Source: Bifidobacterium pullorum subsp. saeculare (GTDB lineage Bacteria; Actinomycetota; Actinomycetes; Actinomycetales; Bifidobacteriaceae). From it: a DNA stretch of 64,000 nt. Location of the stretch: the NCBI RefSeq assembly GCF_016899725.1, contig NZ_JACLYU010000001.1:248001-312000 (forward strand), in the 5' to 3' direction. Below are positions 25,171 to 34,874 of this stretch, in pieces. Every line of letters starts with the position of its first letter. Position 1 is the first letter of the stretch. Under the pieces are notes generated by a model. That model worked only from the letters and a program-made list of their open reading frames with translations. It searched no databases and was not told the DNA's origin. The translations under genes and the position numbers were made by a program.

Positions 25171-25620
25171 GTCATCTCCCTCGTGTGGTGGTGCCTGCCC
25201 CGCCGCGGCGGAGGCAAAGGTGCCGTTGCGACGTCCCCCGACCTCAACGTCAAATGATTAGGAATGCTTATGAACACAACAACTATATCGTGTACGGCGT
25301 GTCGCCATGCCATGGACAGGGGCCGGGACGGGCGTATTCGCGATTGGTTGGCGAAACCGACAGAGGAAGAAGGTGGGTATCGGCGCAGCCGATGCCACGA
25401 TGGAGCGGTGGCGCCACCGACGCGATTTTCCGATTCTCCCGGCGAAGGCTGACGAGCTGTCTCCGCGGGCGATGGCGCCCGCGGACTATATGCCGTCTCC
25501 GCGGCGGCGTGGCCGCGGAGACCTTGCCCTATACTCATCAATGAAAAGATAGTTAACAAAATGTCGTCGACGTCGACGCCATCGCGTCGCCATCGTGCGG
25601 CATGGAGGAAAGGAACGGAT
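25171..25620. other. 450-bp divergent regulatory region between ROK regulator and ROK kinase
   Basis: No convincing gene. Two back-to-back perfect hairpins lie at 25462-25485 (10-bp arms) and 25495-25522 (11-bp arms), just before the kinase promoter. On the regulator side there is an AT-rich stretch at about 25245-25295 with ATATAGTTGTTG on the minus strand, which partly resembles the GTTAAC operator and may be the regulator's own control site. Confidence 0.55.
25530..25557 (+). promoter_or_regulatory. Promoter/operator module of the ROK kinase gene (TATACT, 16 bp, GTTAAC)
   Basis: TATACT at 25530-25535 and the palindrome GTTAAC at 25552-25557 with 16 bp between. The same module with identical spacing and several shared intervening bases occurs before nagB at 26571-26598. 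It is a likely -10 with an operator over the early transcribed region, the natural target of the divergent ROK repressor. No good -35 hexamer is seen at either copy. Confidence 0.6.
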
Positions 25621-26535
<915 letters not shown>

Positions 26536-26570
26536 GACCCCGAGCGTCGTCCGTCGGCCATAGGGCGTTC

Positions 26571-26600
26571 TATACTCAATAACGACAAGGTAGTTAACTA
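26571..26600 (+). promoter_or_regulatory. Promoter/operator module of nagB (TATACT, 16 bp, GTTAAC)
   Basis: TATACT at 26571-26576 and TAGTTAACTA, a perfect 10-bp palindrome, at 26591-26600. It is the second copy of the module seen before the ROK kinase, so both genes are probably controlled by the same ROK repressor from separate promoters. Confidence 0.6.
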
Positions 26601-26641
26601 AAAAAATCCGGCTTCGGCCGGACCACCGGAAAGGGATCACC

Positions 26642-27454
26642 ATGCCCGAGATCATCATCGTCAAGGACGAGGCCGAGGCCGGCGAGCTGTATGCGCGCTG
26701 CGTGGCCGACCTCATCAAGGCCAAGCCGGACGCCGTGCTCGGCCTGGCCACCGGCTCCAGCCCGCTGGCCGCCTACCAGGCGCTGGCCAAAGTCGTCAAG
26801 GAGGAGGCGATCGACGTCTCCCAGGTGCGTGGCTTCGCGCTCGACGAATACCTGGGCCTGCCGCTGACGCATCCGGAGTCCTACCATCAGACCATCCACC
26901 GCACCGTCGTCGAGCCGCTGGGTCTCGACCCGGACAAGGTGCACGTGCCGGGCGACGTGTTGGACGGCTGCCCGATCGAGGACGGCGCCAAGGTCGCCGG
27001 CGCTGGCGCCGCCTATGACGCGGCCATCGAGGCCGCGGGCGGCATCGACGTGCAGATCCTCGGCATCGGCACCGACGGCCACATCGGCTTCAACGAGCCC
27101 GGCTCCTCGCTGGCCTCCGGCACGCGTGTCAAGACGCTGGCCGAGCAGACGCGCATCGACAACGCGCGCTTCTTCGACAACGACATCGACCAGGTGCCGA
27201 TGCACTGCATCACCCAGGGCATCGGCACGATCATGAAGGCTCGCCACCTCGTGCTGCTCGCCTTCGGCTCCGGCAAGGCCGAGGCCATCGCCGAGACCTG
27301 CGAGGGCGGTGTCTCCGCCTTCTGCCCGGCATCCGCGCTGCAGATGCACCCGCACGCCACGATCATCGTGGACGAGGCCGCCGCCAGCCGCCTGCGCCAC
27401 AAGGACTACTACAAGTACGCCTTCGAGCACAAGCCGGCCTGGCAGGCGATCTGA
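26642..27454 (+). CDS. nagB: Glucosamine-6-phosphate deaminase
   Basis: 270 residues, the usual length. Motifs: LGLATGSSPLAAYQALAK, RGFALDEYLGLP, GIGTDGHIGFNEPGSS (catalytic Asp and His region) and THGI-equivalent ITQGIGTIMKA. It converts glucosamine-6-phosphate to fructose-6-phosphate and ammonia, feeding the bifid shunt. GGAAAGGGATCACC precedes ATG 26642. It works downstream of nagA in amino-sugar catabolism. Confidence 0.96.
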   Translation: MPEIIIVKDEAEAGELYARCVADLIKAKPDAVLGLATGSSPLAAYQALAKVVKEEAIDVSQVRGFALDEYLGLPLTHPESYHQTIHRTVVEPLGLDPDKVHVPGDVLDGCPIEDGAKVAGAGAAYDAAIEAAGGIDVQILGIGTDGHIGFNEPGSSLASGTRVKTLAEQTRIDNARFFDNDIDQVPMHCITQGIGTIMKARHLVLLAFGSGKAEAIAETCEGGVSAFCPASALQMHPHATIIVDEAAASRLRHKDYYKYAFEHKPAWQAI

Positions 27455-27460
27455 AGCGCG

Positions 27461-27494
27461 ACTGGGGGTGGTCGGCGGCTCGTGAACCACCCCC
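27461..27494. repeat. Strong 13-bp inverted repeat between nagB and nagA
   Basis: GACTGGGGGTGGT and its exact reverse complement ACCACCCCCAGTC are separated by a short loop right after the nagB stop. There is no T run, so an RNA-stabilising or attenuating hairpin is more likely than a simple terminator. Confidence 0.75.
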
Positions 27495-27497
27495 AGT

Positions 27498-27600
27498 CAG
27501 CTTCGCTGACAGCCCCCGCCAGCGGGGGCCGATACGAGGAAGAGGCGCAATGCTTCGCTGACGGTCTCCGCCGGCGGGAGCCGAGGGAAGGAAGAGGCAT
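27498..27600. repeat. Tandem REP-like repeat (two ~49-bp imperfect units) before nagA
   Basis: Each unit carries GCTTCGCTGAC, a GC palindrome (AGCCCCCGCC-AGCGGGGGCC; GGTCTCCGCCGGCGGGAGCC) and ends in GGAAGAGG. The second unit ends in the nagA ribosome-binding site, so the repeat supplies or duplicates the translation start signal. Confidence 0.7.
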
Positions 27601-27601
27601 T

Positions 27602-28852
27602 ATGGATAGGCAAGCAATCGTCGCGAAGGTGACGCGGGCCCTCACCGGGGAGCCGGCCGCCTTCGCCGTGAGGAACGCGCGCAAAATCGACGCGCAGGGC
27701 ATCGACGGCCACTTCTGGGCCGTGGCGGGCCCCGACGGTACAATCGCCGCCACTGGCACGCGCGACGGCGACTTCGAGGCGGCGTGCCGCGCCGCGGGAC
27801 TTGACCCCGCCTCCGGGGCGGTCGTGGACGCGGCCGGCCGCATCCTGACGCCGGGCTACGTGGACATCCACGCGCACGGCTCGTGGGAGCACAGCTTCGA
27901 CGACGGCCCCGACGGCATCGACGTGGCCCGCGCCGGCCACGCCGTGCACGGCACCACCCGCCAGGTGCTGTCGCTGATCACCAACCCGGTCGACGTGATG
28001 TGCGAGAACCTGCGCAACGTGCGCGCCAAGATGGACGAGCGTCCCGACGTGCTCGGCTCACACCTGGAGGGTCCGTTCCTGGCGCTGGCTCGCAAGGGCG
28101 CCCACGACCCGGCCTGCCTCAAGGCCCCGGTGCCCCAGATCGTGGACCGGATGCTCGAGGCGGCCGACGGCTCGCTGCGCCAGATCACCATCGCCCCGGA
28201 GCTGCCGCACGGCATCTCCGCAATCAGGCAGTTCGCCGCCGCCGGCACTGTGCCGGCCGTCGGCCACTGCGACGCCGACTATGCGACGGCCCGCCGCGCC
28301 TTCGATGCCGGCGCCGGCATCATGACGCATATGTTCAACGCGATGAACGGTCTGCACCACCGCGAGCCCGGTCCGATCCCGGCGGCGGTCGAGGATCCGC
28401 GCGTCACCATCGAGCTCATCAACGACGGCTTCCATGTGCAGGACCCGATGCTGCGGATGGGCGTGGGCTTCGCGCCGCACCGCCTGGCCTTCGTCACCGA
28501 CGCGATGGCCGCCACCGACTGCCCGGACGGCCCGTACAAGCTCGGCGCGCTCGACGTGAACGTGGTCGACGGCCACGCCCGCCTCGTCTCCAACGGCGCG
28601 ATCGCCGGCTCCACGCTGCTGCTCGAGGAGGCCGTGCGCCGCGCGGTCACCGTGCTCGGCATGAGCCCGGCGGACGCCGTCGAGGCCGCCACGCTCACCC
28701 CGGCGCGTACCTTCGGCTTCGATCGGCCGAACGCGGTCACCGGCGCGCCGCTGGGCCTGGTGGCCCCCGGCTTCGCCGCCGACATGCTCCTGACCGACCC
28801 GGCCACCTGGACGGTCGAGCAGGTCTGGTGCGCCGGCCGCAAGCTCAAATGA
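27602..28852 (+). CDS. nagA: N-acetylglucosamine-6-phosphate deacetylase
   Basis: 416 residues from ATG 27602, preceded by GGAAGAGG. Amidohydrolase motifs: VDIHAHGSWEHSFDD, SHLEGPFLALARKGAHDP (metal-binding Glu), VGHCDADYATARRAFDAGA, THMFNAMNGLHHREPG and VTDAMAATDCPDGPYKLG with the catalytic Asp. It removes acetate from GlcNAc-6-P to give the nagB substrate. An earlier in-frame start at 27482 would translate the hairpin region and is not likely. A GC hairpin without T run follows the stop (28868-28893). Confidence 0.95.
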   Translation: MDRQAIVAKVTRALTGEPAAFAVRNARKIDAQGIDGHFWAVAGPDGTIAATGTRDGDFEAACRAAGLDPASGAVVDAAGRILTPGYVDIHAHGSWEHSFDDGPDGIDVARAGHAVHGTTRQVLSLITNPVDVMCENLRNVRAKMDERPDVLGSHLEGPFLALARKGAHDPACLKAPVPQIVDRMLEAADGSLRQITIAPELPHGISAIRQFAAAGTVPAVGHCDADYATARRAFDAGAGIMTHMFNAMNGLHHREPGPIPAAVEDPRVTIELINDGFHVQDPMLRMGVGFAPHRLAFVTDAMAATDCPDGPYKLGALDVNVVDGHARLVSNGAIAGSTLLLEEAVRRAVTVLGMSPADAVEAATLTPARTFGFDRPNAVTGAPLGLVAPGFAADMLLTDPATWTVEQVWCAGRKLK

Positions 28853-29112
28853 CCGCCAGCCACGGGCGCCCGCGCGGAACGCTCCGCGCGGGCGAAGAGC
28901 ACACCGTGAATTCCTAGGAAACACTCAGTCCGCATGGTGAGATTCGAGGCGTGTGTGTCTCACCATGCGGTACGGGTGCTTGACCCGCAACATCCTTCTT
29001 CTAGCACTGTGCCTAACGCCTGCCGGCGGCGGGCCTCGCCGGGCGCCACAAGCGCCCGGGGAGCCCCGCGGCATTCGCCGGCGGACTGCCCAGCAAGAGA
29101 GGATGTTACGAA
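28853..29112. promoter_or_regulatory. Control region of the peptide ABC operon with 13-bp inverted repeat
   Basis: CCGCATGGTGAGA (28930-28942) and TCTCACCATGCGG (28958-28970) form a perfect inverted repeat just upstream of a TTGACC hexamer at 28981-28986, the best -35 candidate; the -10 is unclear. This placement suggests an operator for a dimeric regulator. Its core CACCATGCGG matches the 16058-16202 array. No gene is seen in this 260-bp gap. Confidence 0.5.
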
Positions 29113-30747
29113 GTGAAGTCTTCCAAGAAGATCATGGCCGCCGTGGCCAGCGCCGCGGCCCTGGCCTCGCTCGCCGGCTGCGGCGGCGTGAAGGACGGCG
29201 CCGCGGGGGACGCGGCCTCCGCCAACGCCATCACCATCGGCACCACCGACAAGGTCACCAACCTCGACCCGGCCGGCTCCTACGACAACGGCTCCTACGC
29301 CGTGCAGATCCAGGTGTTCCCGTTCCTGTACGCCCAGGACTACAACACCTCCGAACTGAGCCCGGACATCGCCGCGGACGACGGCACATGGAGCGCCGAC
29401 GGCACCGAGTTCACCGTCAAGCTCAAGAAGGGCCTCAAGTTCGCCAACGGCCACGACCTGACCTCCTCGGACGTCAAGTTCTCCTTCGACCGCATCAAGA
29501 AGATCAACGACCCGAACGGTCCGAGCTCGCTGCTGGCCAACATCGATTCTGTCGAGGCGCCCGACGACGACACCGTCGTGTTCAAGGCCGCCGTGAAGAA
29601 CGACGTGACCCTCAAGCAGGTGCTCTCCAGCCCCGCCGGCCCGATTGTCGACGAGGAATCCTTCAGCGCCGACAAGCTCACCCCGGCCGACACGATCGTC
29701 AAGGACAAGGCCTTCGCCGGCCCGTACACGATGACCTCCTTCAAGCTCAACGAGGCCATCTCCTACGCCAAGAACACGTCCTACAAGGGTCTGACCCCCG
29801 CCAAGAACGACGCCGTGCAGGTGCAGTACTTCGCCGACACCTCCAACCTCAAGATGGCCGTGCAGCAGGGCCAGGTGGACGTCGCCTTCCGCTCGCTGAC
29901 CCCGACCGACGTCGAGGACCTCTCCAAGGACTCCAAGCTCAAGGTCGTCAAGGGCCCGGGCGGTGAGGAGCGCTTCATCGTCTTCAACATGAAGATCCAG
30001 CCCTTCGGCGAGTCCCAGCCCGACGCCGACCCGGCCAAGGCCCTCGCCGTGCGCAAGGCCGTCGCCAACCTCATCGACCGCGAGGAGCTGGCCACCAAGG
30101 TCTACAAGAACACCTACACGCCGATGTACTCCTACATCCCCGACGGCCTGGCCGGCAAGGTCGACACCTTCAAGGAGAAGTACGGCGAGAACGGCAAGCC
30201 GTCCGTCGACAAGGCCAAGGCCGAACTCGAGAAGGCCGGCGTCTCCACCCCGGTCGACCTCAAGCTCCAGTACAACACCGACCACTACGGCTCCTCCTCC
30301 GCCGACGAGTACGCCGCGATCAAGAACCAGCTGGAGCAGGGCGGCCTGTTCAAGGTCGACCTGCAGTCCACCGAGTACACGCAGTACAGCAAGGAGCGCG
30401 TCGTCACCGACGACTCTGACGGCTCGTACCCGGTCTACCAGCTCGGCTGGTTCCCGGACTACTCCGACCCGGACAACTACCTGTCCCCGTTCTTCCGCGA
30501 CGGCAACTTCGTGAACAACGGCTACGCCAACAAGCAGATCAACGATCTGATCGTCCAGCAGGCCGGAGAGCAGGACACCGCCAAGCGCGAGGACATGCTC
30601 AAGCAGATCCAGGAGCTGGAGACCGACGACCTGTCGACGATCCCGCTGCTCCAGGGCGCCCAGGTGGCCGTCACCGGCAAGGACATCAGCGGCGTCGTGC
30701 TCGACGCGTCCTTCCGCTTCCGCTACGCCGGCGTGACCAAGGGCTGA
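29113..30747 (+). CDS. Peptide ABC transporter substrate-binding lipoprotein (SBP family 5)
   Basis: 544 residues from GTG 29113. The signal peptide ends in a lipobox, LAGC with Cys23, so the mature protein is membrane anchored. Family-5 features: IGTTDKVTNLDPAGSYDN, LKKGLKFANGHDLTSSDVKF, LAVRKAVANLIDREELATKVY and PVYQLGWFPDYSDPDNYLSPFF. It captures oligo- or dipeptides for the permeases and ATPase that follow. A hairpin (30777-30814) between this gene and the first permease probably reduces read-through so that the binding protein is in excess. Confidence 0.92.
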   Translation: MKSSKKIMAAVASAAALASLAGCGGVKDGAAGDAASANAITIGTTDKVTNLDPAGSYDNGSYAVQIQVFPFLYAQDYNTSELSPDIAADDGTWSADGTEFTVKLKKGLKFANGHDLTSSDVKFSFDRIKKINDPNGPSSLLANIDSVEAPDDDTVVFKAAVKNDVTLKQVLSSPAGPIVDEESFSADKLTPADTIVKDKAFAGPYTMTSFKLNEAISYAKNTSYKGLTPAKNDAVQVQYFADTSNLKMAVQQGQVDVAFRSLTPTDVEDLSKDSKLKVVKGPGGEERFIVFNMKIQPFGESQPDADPAKALAVRKAVANLIDREELATKVYKNTYTPMYSYIPDGLAGKVDTFKEKYGENGKPSVDKAKAELEKAGVSTPVDLKLQYNTDHYGSSSADEYAAIKNQLEQGGLFKVDLQSTEYTQYSKERVVTDDSDGSYPVYQLGWFPDYSDPDNYLSPFFRDGNFVNNGYANKQINDLIVQQAGEQDTAKREDMLKQIQELETDDLSTIPLLQGAQVAVTGKDISGVVLDASFRFRYAGVTKG

Positions 30748-30776
30748 TCGTCAGCCCCGGCCATCCGGTCCATCCG

Positions 30777-30814
30777 GCCCTCCTCCGCGCGCCCCACGGC
30801 GCCGGGGGAGGGCC
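30777..30814 (+). terminator. Attenuating hairpin after the substrate-binding protein gene
   Basis: GGCCCTCCTCC (30777-30787) pairs with GGGGGAGGGCC (30804-30814) with one G-U pair; no T run follows. It is typical of the partial terminators that keep binding-protein levels above permease levels. Confidence 0.5.
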
Positions 30815-30846
30815 TCTCCCATCCTTCCAGCGACAAGGAGCTTCGA

Positions 30847-31935
30847 GTGTCTTCCCCCACAGCGGCGGCAGCCCCGGCCAAGCCGGCGAAGCGCGTCAAA
30901 AGGAACCGCCTGTCCGGCGGATTCTTCCGATTCGTGCTGACGCGCTTCCTGCTCATCATCCCCACCGTCTTCATCCTCGTGACCGTCGTATTCTTTGTGA
31001 TGCGGGCCACCGGCGACCCCATCTCCGCGGCCCTCGGCGGGCGTCTCGCCCCCGACGAGCTGCAACGGCGCATCCACGCGGCCGGCTACGACCGGCCGAT
31101 CATCGTGCAGTACATCGACTATCTGGGCGGACTGCTCCACGGCGACCTGGGAACCACGATGACCGACAACCAGCCGGTCGTCTCCATCCTGACGCGCTAC
31201 GGCGCCGCCACGCTCGAGCTGGCGATCCTCGCGCTGATCATCGCACTGCTCGTCGGCATCCCGCTGGGCCGCCTCGCCGCCCACCACCGCGACCACGCCA
31301 GCGACGCGGGCATCCGCATCTTCGCGATCCTGTGCTATGCGACGCCGGTGTTCTTCCTCGGTCTGCTGCTCAAACTCGTCTTCGCCGTGTGGATGAACGT
31401 GCTGCCCTCCTCCGGGCGCGCGTCGCTGTCCAGCGAGATGCAATTCACGCGTCTGGTCTCGCCCACCGGCCTGTACATCGTCGACGCGCTCCAGCTGGGC
31501 GACATGTCGGTGCTCGCCGACGTGCTCCGCCACGCCGTCCTGCCCGCCCTCGCGCTGGGCCTGCTCACCGCGGGCGTGTTCATCCGCCTGGTGCGCACCA
31601 ACGTCATCGCCACCTACAACTCCGGCTATGTGGAGGCGGCCCGCTCCCGCGGCGTGGGCGAGGGACGCCTGCTCGGCAAGCACGCCTGGAAGCCCGCGCT
31701 CATCCCGATCATCACCGTCATGGGCATGCAGATCGCCCTCATGCTCGCCGGAGCCGTGCTCACCGAGACCACCTTCGAATGGAAGGGCCTGGGCTTCATG
31801 CTCTCCACCTACCTCAAGGCGCGCGACTTCGTGGCGGTGCAGGGCATCGTCATCCTCATCGCCATCATCGTTGCCGTCGTCAACTTCATCGTCGACGTCA
31901 TCGCCGCCATCATCGACCCGAGAGTGAGGTACTGA
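30847..31935 (+). CDS. Peptide ABC transporter permease, DppB/OppB type
   Basis: 362 residues from GTG 30847, with AAGGAG nearby. First membrane helix at about 38-58, then an extracytoplasmic loop, then five helices. The EAA loop is GYVEAARSRGVGEGRLLGKHAW and the family motif GAVLTETTFEWKGLG is present. It forms half of the channel together with the next gene. It lies in operon with the binding protein, second permease and fused ATPase. Confidence 0.92.
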   Translation: MSSPTAAAAPAKPAKRVKRNRLSGGFFRFVLTRFLLIIPTVFILVTVVFFVMRATGDPISAALGGRLAPDELQRRIHAAGYDRPIIVQYIDYLGGLLHGDLGTTMTDNQPVVSILTRYGAATLELAILALIIALLVGIPLGRLAAHHRDHASDAGIRIFAILCYATPVFFLGLLLKLVFAVWMNVLPSSGRASLSSEMQFTRLVSPTGLYIVDALQLGDMSVLADVLRHAVLPALALGLLTAGVFIRLVRTNVIATYNSGYVEAARSRGVGEGRLLGKHAWKPALIPIITVMGMQIALMLAGAVLTETTFEWKGLGFMLSTYLKARDFVAVQGIVILIAIIVAVVNFIVDVIAAIIDPRVRY

Positions 31936-31936
31936 G

Positions 31937-33076
31937 ATGCCCGAAAGCACCGCCACCAGCGTCGGCGTGCCCGGCGACACCCGACTCGAGAAGCTCTCCG
32001 TGAGCAAGAACCGCCACTGGTTCTCCAAGCTGCCGGTCGTGCGCCAGCTCGGCATCGCCGTCGGCTGGCAGAAGGGCATGCTCATCGTCGGCCTTGTGCT
32101 GACCTGCTTCTTCCTGCTCGTCGCGATCTTCGCGCCGGTCATCGCACCCTACGGCTACGCGCAGATGAAATACGACGACGGCACGGGATTCCCCACGCAG
32201 GCCCCGCCCTCGGCCGAGCATATCTGGGGCACCACCGTCGGCGGCTACGACGTGTTCAGCCGCACCGTGTGGGGCGCGCGCACCGCCGTCATCGCGATCA
32301 TCGTGGCCGTCGTGCTGTCGATCTTCCTGGGCGTGCTGCTCGGCCTGGTCTCCGGATACTTCGGCGGATGGGTCGACCGCGTGCTCGTGGTCATCGCCGA
32401 CGCAATCTACTCGTTCCCCTCGCTGCTGCTCGCCATCCTCATGGCCATCGTCATCTCCGGCGGACAGTCGAGCATGTGGGGCGGCATCCTCGCCTCCGGC
32501 ATCTCCATCACCGTCGTGTACATCCCGCAGTACTTCCGCACGATCCGCGCCGAAGTGGTGCGCATCAAGGGATCGGCCTTCGTCGAATCCTCCAAGGTGG
32601 TTGGCGCCTCCACCTGGCGCATCATGACCCGCCACCTGCTGCGCAACTCGACGCGCACGCTGCCGGTCATCCTCACACTCAACTCCTCCGAGGCGATCCT
32701 CACGCTCGCCGGCCTGGGCTTCCTCGGCTTCGGCATCGAGCCGACCAAGGCCGCCGAATGGGGCTACGACCTCAACCGCTCCGTCGCCGACGTGACCGCC
32801 GGCATCTGGTGGACGGCCGTGTTCCCGGGCCTGGCGATCGTGCTCATCGTGCTCGGCATCACGCTGGTCGGCGAATCCCTCAACGATCTGGCGGACCCGA
32901 GACTGCGCACCCGCAAGTCCGCGGGCGAGGTCATCGGATCGATCGAGGACACGTCGGTCGACCCGAACGCCAAGCCCGACGCCGCCAACCAGGTCCTCGC
33001 CGAGCTCGACGCGATGGACGGGCGGGACGCCGCGGGTGACAGCACGACGGTCGGCGACGCAGGAAAGGAGGCCTGA
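31937..33076 (+). CDS. Peptide ABC transporter permease, DppC/OppC type
   Basis: 379 residues from ATG 31937, one base after the first permease stop. An OppC-like N-terminal helix at about 48-68 (MLIVGLVLTCFFLLVAIFAP), then GTTVGGYDVFSRTVWGART and the EAA loop FVESSKVVGASTWRIMTRHL, and LNDLADPRLRTRKS near the end. The C-terminus is extended by about 50 acidic residues beyond the usual family end. Its stop is followed at once by the ATPase start. Confidence 0.92.
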   Translation: MPESTATSVGVPGDTRLEKLSVSKNRHWFSKLPVVRQLGIAVGWQKGMLIVGLVLTCFFLLVAIFAPVIAPYGYAQMKYDDGTGFPTQAPPSAEHIWGTTVGGYDVFSRTVWGARTAVIAIIVAVVLSIFLGVLLGLVSGYFGGWVDRVLVVIADAIYSFPSLLLAILMAIVISGGQSSMWGGILASGISITVVYIPQYFRTIRAEVVRIKGSAFVESSKVVGASTWRIMTRHLLRNSTRTLPVILTLNSSEAILTLAGLGFLGFGIEPTKAAEWGYDLNRSVADVTAGIWWTAVFPGLAIVLIVLGITLVGESLNDLADPRLRTRKSAGEVIGSIEDTSVDPNAKPDAANQVLAELDAMDGRDAAGDSTTVGDAGKEA

Positions 33077-33077
33077 G

Positions 33078-34856
33078 ATGGCCGGGACACACAGCGCGAA
33101 GGACAATGACCTGGCCGAAAAGGCCGTGAAGGACGACGCCCTGACGCCGCCGACAGGGGACGACCTCGCCGTCGTCGACGACCTGTCCGTCTCCTTCGTC
33201 ACCGACGCCGGCCCGATCAAGGCCGTCGACGGCGTCCACTTCACGATTCCCCGACGGTCCGTCGTCGGCGTGGTCGGCGAATCCGGCTCCGGCAAATCGG
33301 TGACCGCCCGCTCGATCATCAAGCTGCTGCCCGAGACCGCCACCACCTCCGGGGCGGTGTGGCTGCGCAGCCGCGACGGGAAGGGCGCGGTGGACGTGCT
33401 CCGCCTCAGCGGCGACGACCTGCGCCGCGTGCGAGGCGGCGAGGCGGCGATGGTCTTCCAGGAGCCGAACTCGGTGCTCAACCCCGTCTACACCATCGGA
33501 TGGCAGATCGAGGAGGGGCTGCTCGCCCACGGCATGAAGGACCGGAAGGAACGCCGGGCCAAGGCCATCGAGATCCTGGAGAAGGTCGGCATCCCCGACG
33601 CGGCCACCCGCGTCGACTACTATCCGCACCAGTTCTCCGGCGGCCAGAAGCAGCGCATCGTCATCGCGATGGCGCTCGTGCTCAACCCCGGGCTCATCCT
33701 GGCCGACGAGCCGACCACCGCCCTGGACGTGACCGTGCAGGCGGAGATCCTCGACCTGCTGCGCCTCGCCCGCGACGAGTTCGGCGCCTCCGTGCTCATC
33801 ATCACGCACAACATGGGCGTCATCGCCGACATCGCCGACCAGGTCGTCGTCATGTACCGCGGCCACGTCGTCGAGCAGGGCGACGTGGAGCAGATCTTCT
33901 ACCATCCGCAGCACGACTACACCAGGCGTCTGCTCGCCGCAGTGCCGCGCATCGGGCAGAAGCTCGTCGTGCGCGACCGCGAGGGCCGACCCGTCGAACG
34001 CAAGGTGGACTGGCGCACGCAGCCCGTGGCCGTCGAGGCGAAGGGCCTGACCATCACCTATCCGGGCCGCCTCATGCAGCCGGACTTCACGGCCGTGGAC
34101 GGCATCGACTTCACGATCCACCGTTCCGAGGTCCTGGGCCTGGTGGGGGAGTCCGGCTCCGGCAAATCCACCACCGGACGCGCCATCGCCGGCCTGCAGA
34201 AGGTCTCCGGAGGCTCCCTCAAGGTGCTGGGCGTGGAGATGAACGGCGTCAAGGAACGCGCGTTCAAGCCCAAGCGCGCCGAGATCGGCTTCGTGTTCCA
34301 GGACCCGGGCTCCTCCTTCGACCCGCTCATGACCATCGCGGAGAACGTGGCCGAGCCGCTCATCGTGCACGGCAAGTACTCGTCCGTCGCCGATGCGAAG
34401 GACTATGTGGGCGACCTGCTGGAGATGGTGCAGCTGCCGCGCGCCTACATGAACCGCTTCCCGCATGAGCTCTCCGGCGGCCAGCGGCAGCGCGCCTCGC
34501 TGGCGCGAGGACTGGCGCTCAAGCCCTCGCTGCTCATCGCCGACGAGCCGACCTCCGCGCTCGACGTGTCCGTGCAGGCCAAGGTGCTTGAGCTGTTCAA
34601 GCAGCTCCAGGCGGAGATCGGCTTCGCCTGCCTGTTCATCACCCATGACCTGGCGGTGGTGGATATGCTCGCCGACCGGATCATGGTGATGCATCAGGGC
34701 CGGATCGTGGAGCACGGCGACGCCGACCAGATCATGCAGCATCCGGCCGAACCGTACACGCGCAAGCTGCTGGCCTCGCTGCCGGTGCCCGACCCGCGCG
34801 AGCAGCGCGAGCACCGGGCCCAGCTGCACGAGCTGCTCGCGGCCGAACAGGCGTGA
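33078..34856 (+). CDS. Fused double ATPase of the peptide ABC transporter (DppD-DppF type)
   Basis: 592 residues holding two complete ABC domains in one chain. First domain: Walker A GESGSGKSVTA, signature FSGGQKQRI, Walker B LILADEPTTALD. Second domain: GESGSGKSTTG, LSGGQRQRA, LLIADEPTSALD. In many bacteria these are separate DppD and DppF subunits. The start is ATG 33078, after AGGAGG; upstream in-frame codons overlap the permease gene. It powers uptake in the operon begun at 29113. Confidence 0.94.
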   Translation: MAGTHSAKDNDLAEKAVKDDALTPPTGDDLAVVDDLSVSFVTDAGPIKAVDGVHFTIPRRSVVGVVGESGSGKSVTARSIIKLLPETATTSGAVWLRSRDGKGAVDVLRLSGDDLRRVRGGEAAMVFQEPNSVLNPVYTIGWQIEEGLLAHGMKDRKERRAKAIEILEKVGIPDAATRVDYYPHQFSGGQKQRIVIAMALVLNPGLILADEPTTALDVTVQAEILDLLRLARDEFGASVLIITHNMGVIADIADQVVVMYRGHVVEQGDVEQIFYHPQHDYTRRLLAAVPRIGQKLVVRDREGRPVERKVDWRTQPVAVEAKGLTITYPGRLMQPDFTAVDGIDFTIHRSEVLGLVGESGSGKSTTGRAIAGLQKVSGGSLKVLGVEMNGVKERAFKPKRAEIGFVFQDPGSSFDPLMTIAENVAEPLIVHGKYSSVADAKDYVGDLLEMVQLPRAYMNRFPHELSGGQRQRASLARGLALKPSLLIADEPTSALDVSVQAKVLELFKQLQAEIGFACLFITHDLAVVDMLADRIMVMHQGRIVEHGDADQIMQHPAEPYTRKLLASLPVPDPREQREHRAQLHELLAAEQA

Positions 34857-34874
34857 GGCCGCCGGCCCGCCGCG

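Noticed and set aside
28868..28893. GC hairpin after nagA as an intrinsic terminator
   Set aside because: The stem is perfect (11 bp) but no T run follows on the plus strand, so termination cannot be claimed.
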